Positions 62,848 to 64,000 of a stretch of DNA of 64,000 nucleotides are shown piece by piece (within the stretch, counting starts at the first letter, position 1; each line of letters begins with the position of its first letter). Origin of the DNA: Reinekea sp. G2M2-21 (GTDB lineage Bacteria > Pseudomonadota > Gammaproteobacteria > Pseudomonadales > Natronospirillaceae); NCBI RefSeq assembly GCF_015687175.1, contig NZ_JADPQG010000001.1, positions 186,001-250,000 of the forward strand, read 5' to 3'. The notes under the pieces are model-generated. The model made no database searches. It saw only the letters and a program-made list of their open reading frames with translations, and had not been told where the DNA came from. A program made the translations under genes and the position numbers.

Positions 62848-63622
62848 TTTCCAATCCATAAGATTCTAATGTGGCCTGAATCTCATCCATCGTTTCTCGG
62901 GACGGTGGCTGCAGACCTTCCAATGGATATTCCAGGTTCATGGCTTTCCATTTGTGGGTACCGAGGTTGTGGTACGGTAATAGTTCGACATGTTCAATGT
63001 TTTCCATTGGCGCTAAAAACTGTGCCAGCGCGTCGACATCGGCCAGGTCATCGGAATACCCGGGGACGACGACGTAGCGGATTCGGGTTTTCTTACCAAT
63101 ATCGGCCAAGTGGCGAACAAATCGCAGTGTGCGTTGATTGGATACGCCGACCAGTAGATGGTGTTTGTGATCGTTGATGTGTTTGATATCACACATAACC
63201 AGATCACTCTGTTCGATCATCAGGTTAGTTTCATCGCTGTACACGCCGACATAGCCATTGGTGTCCAGACAGGTGTGAATACCGTGTTGACGTAACTTTT
63301 CGAACAACAGACCAACGAAAGGGGCCTGTAACACCGGTTCACCTCCGGTCACGGTGACACCACCGCCACTGGCGTCCATGAATTTTGCGTAGGGCAGTAT
63401 CTGTTCCACGACTTCGGTGACCGAATACAGCTGCCCGCCATCCAAATCCCAGGTATCCCGGTTGTGACAATATTTACAACGAAACAGACAACCCTGCAAA
63501 AACACCACGAATCGAGTGCCGGGACCATCAACAGTACCAAAGCTTTCGAACGAGTGAACGCGACCGAGCATTTCGTCGGCGTGGTATTTGGGGATGTTTA
63601 GTGTCGGAATTGTTGAACTCAT
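62837..63622 (-). CDS. pflA: Pyruvate formate-lyase activating enzyme
   Basis: This 261-residue radical-SAM activase installs the glycyl radical on pyruvate formate-lyase. The [4Fe-4S] triad is CLFRCKYCH (Cys-x3-Cys-x2-Cys). GTRFVVFLQG precedes it, GGGVTVTGGEPVLQ is the SAM-binding GGE motif, and HVELLPYHNLGTHKW is typical of PflA. The length matches the family norm near 246-265. The pflB target gene is not inside the window and would be expected close by. Confidence 0.93.
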   Translation of the reverse strand: MSSTIPTLNIPKYHADEMLGRVHSFESFGTVDGPGTRFVVFLQGCLFRCKYCHNRDTWDLDGGQLYSVTEVVEQILPYAKFMDASGGGVTVTGGEPVLQAPFVGLLFEKLRQHGIHTCLDTNGYVGVYSDETNLMIEQSDLVMCDIKHINDHKHHLLVGVSNQRTLRFVRHLADIGKKTRIRYVVVPGYSDDLADVDALAQFLAPMENIEHVELLPYHNLGTHKWKAMNLEYPLEGLQPPSRETMDEIQATLESYGLEIIR

Positions 63623-63738
63623 GAGATTGCCTGAATGATCAAGGTTCGCAGTGTAACAAAATTACATTTCTCTGTATTGCGGCAGGTCAGCTGTTTTTGG
63701 TTCTGAAAGTCGGTGCAAGGTAAGGACCGGCGAGAGGA

Positions 63739-64000
63739 TTAGATACCAATGTAGGGTTGAAAGTCCTTGGCGGAAACCGGATGCGCGTAGAAATAGCCCT
63801 GTGCACAGAGGACTCCTTTGGAAGCCAGCCAGTTCATTTGGTGTGGCATCTCCACACCTTCTGCAATGATGGTCAACTCCATGGCTAGAGACATTTGGAT
63901 AATGGCTTCACAGATGACCGTGTCGTGTGGATTATTAGGCACCCCTTTGATGAAGCTGCGGTCAACTTTGAGGTAATTGATGGGTAGGTGTTTCAGATAG
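63739..64000 (-). CDS. C-terminal part of an EAL-domain cyclic-di-GMP phosphodiesterase (cut by window edge)
   Basis: The frame runs leftward from beyond the right edge to a stop at 63739. About 86 residues are visible, beginning with YLKHLPINYLKVDRSFIKG, then IIAEGVEMPHQMNWLASKG and CAQGYFYAHPVSAKDF. These are the last blocks of the EAL domain, including the catalytic-loop VDRSFI, the Glu of AEGVE and the QGYFYAHPV ending. Other domains and the EAL motif lie outside the window. Confidence 0.92.
   Translation of the reverse strand, partial: YLKHLPINYLKVDRSFIKGVPNNPHDTVICEAIIQMSLAMELTIIAEGVEMPHQMNWLASKGVLCAQGYFYAHPVSAKDFQPYIGI

Noticed and set aside
1-64000. CRISPR arrays, tRNA or rRNA genes, prophage or plasmid genes
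   Set aside because: None was seen: no regularly spaced direct repeats, no clear cloverleaf or rRNA stretches, and no integrase, capsid or replication genes.

Overview
The window is a piece of bacterial chromosome, densely coded on both strands, with roughly even base composition. The gene content suggests a heterotrophic marine or halotolerant gammaproteobacterium, perhaps of the Oceanospirillales type. Pointers are a BCCT osmolyte carrier, a YbiT-type ABC-F protein, the RsuA/TrmH enzymes, a urease operon behind a full urea ABC importer, and an NSS sodium symporter. The assignment is inference; no rRNA or tRNA gene was seen to anchor it.

Layout. 1-7.0 kb: end of a possible P-loop kinase, a DMT exporter, a 268-bp inverted-repeat element, a HAD phosphatase, a CNMP/CBS/DUF294 signalling protein with an exonuclease partner, and a BCCT carrier. 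7.4-13.6 kb: ergothioneine genes egtB-egtD, a large membrane-anchored protein of unknown function, and a periplasmic binding protein. 14-30.9 kb: an alpha-glucoside island with aglEFG-type importer genes, a GH13 alpha-glucosidase, a LacI regulator, beta-phosphoglucomutase, a GH65 phosphorylase, an amylosucrase, a second sugar-binding protein and a chemoreceptor. An AT-rich gene of unknown function and a decayed copy of the inverted-repeat element interrupt it. 30.9-31.8 kb: a second good copy of that element followed by an array of short perfect hairpins. 32-43.2 kb: urtABCDE followed by ureD-A-B-C-E-F-G and a small membrane protein. 43.4-49.1 kb: housekeeping and RNA-modification genes. 49.4-51.8 kb: a MarR gene with a palindromic operator at its promoter, then an SDR and a flavin monooxygenase. 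51.9-64 kb: YbiT, sugar-related kinases, GNAT enzymes, an inositol-monophosphatase-family enzyme, DUF418 and PHP proteins, an NSS transporter, a PFL-activase and the end of an EAL protein.

How the genes work together. In the glucoside island the importer brings in alpha-glucosides. The GH13 enzyme, the GH65 phosphorylase with beta-phosphoglucomutase, and the amylosucrase would convert them to glucose, glucose phosphates and possibly glucan. A near-palindromic operator, CTTAA(T/A)CG(T/A)TTAAG, occurs upstream of aglE and upstream of the amylosucrase gene, with a one-base variant before the GH65 gene. This suggests one LacI regulon over three transcription units. No ABC ATPase gene is present, so the importer must borrow one. 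In the urea region UrtABCDE imports urea and urease splits it to ammonia and CO2, with UreDEFG loading nickel.

The least explained items are the hairpin array at 31.3-31.75 kb, the inverted-repeat element family, the AT-rich cyclase-like gene at 20.7 kb, the 974-residue protein at 9.8 kb, and the possibly leaderless marR promoter.
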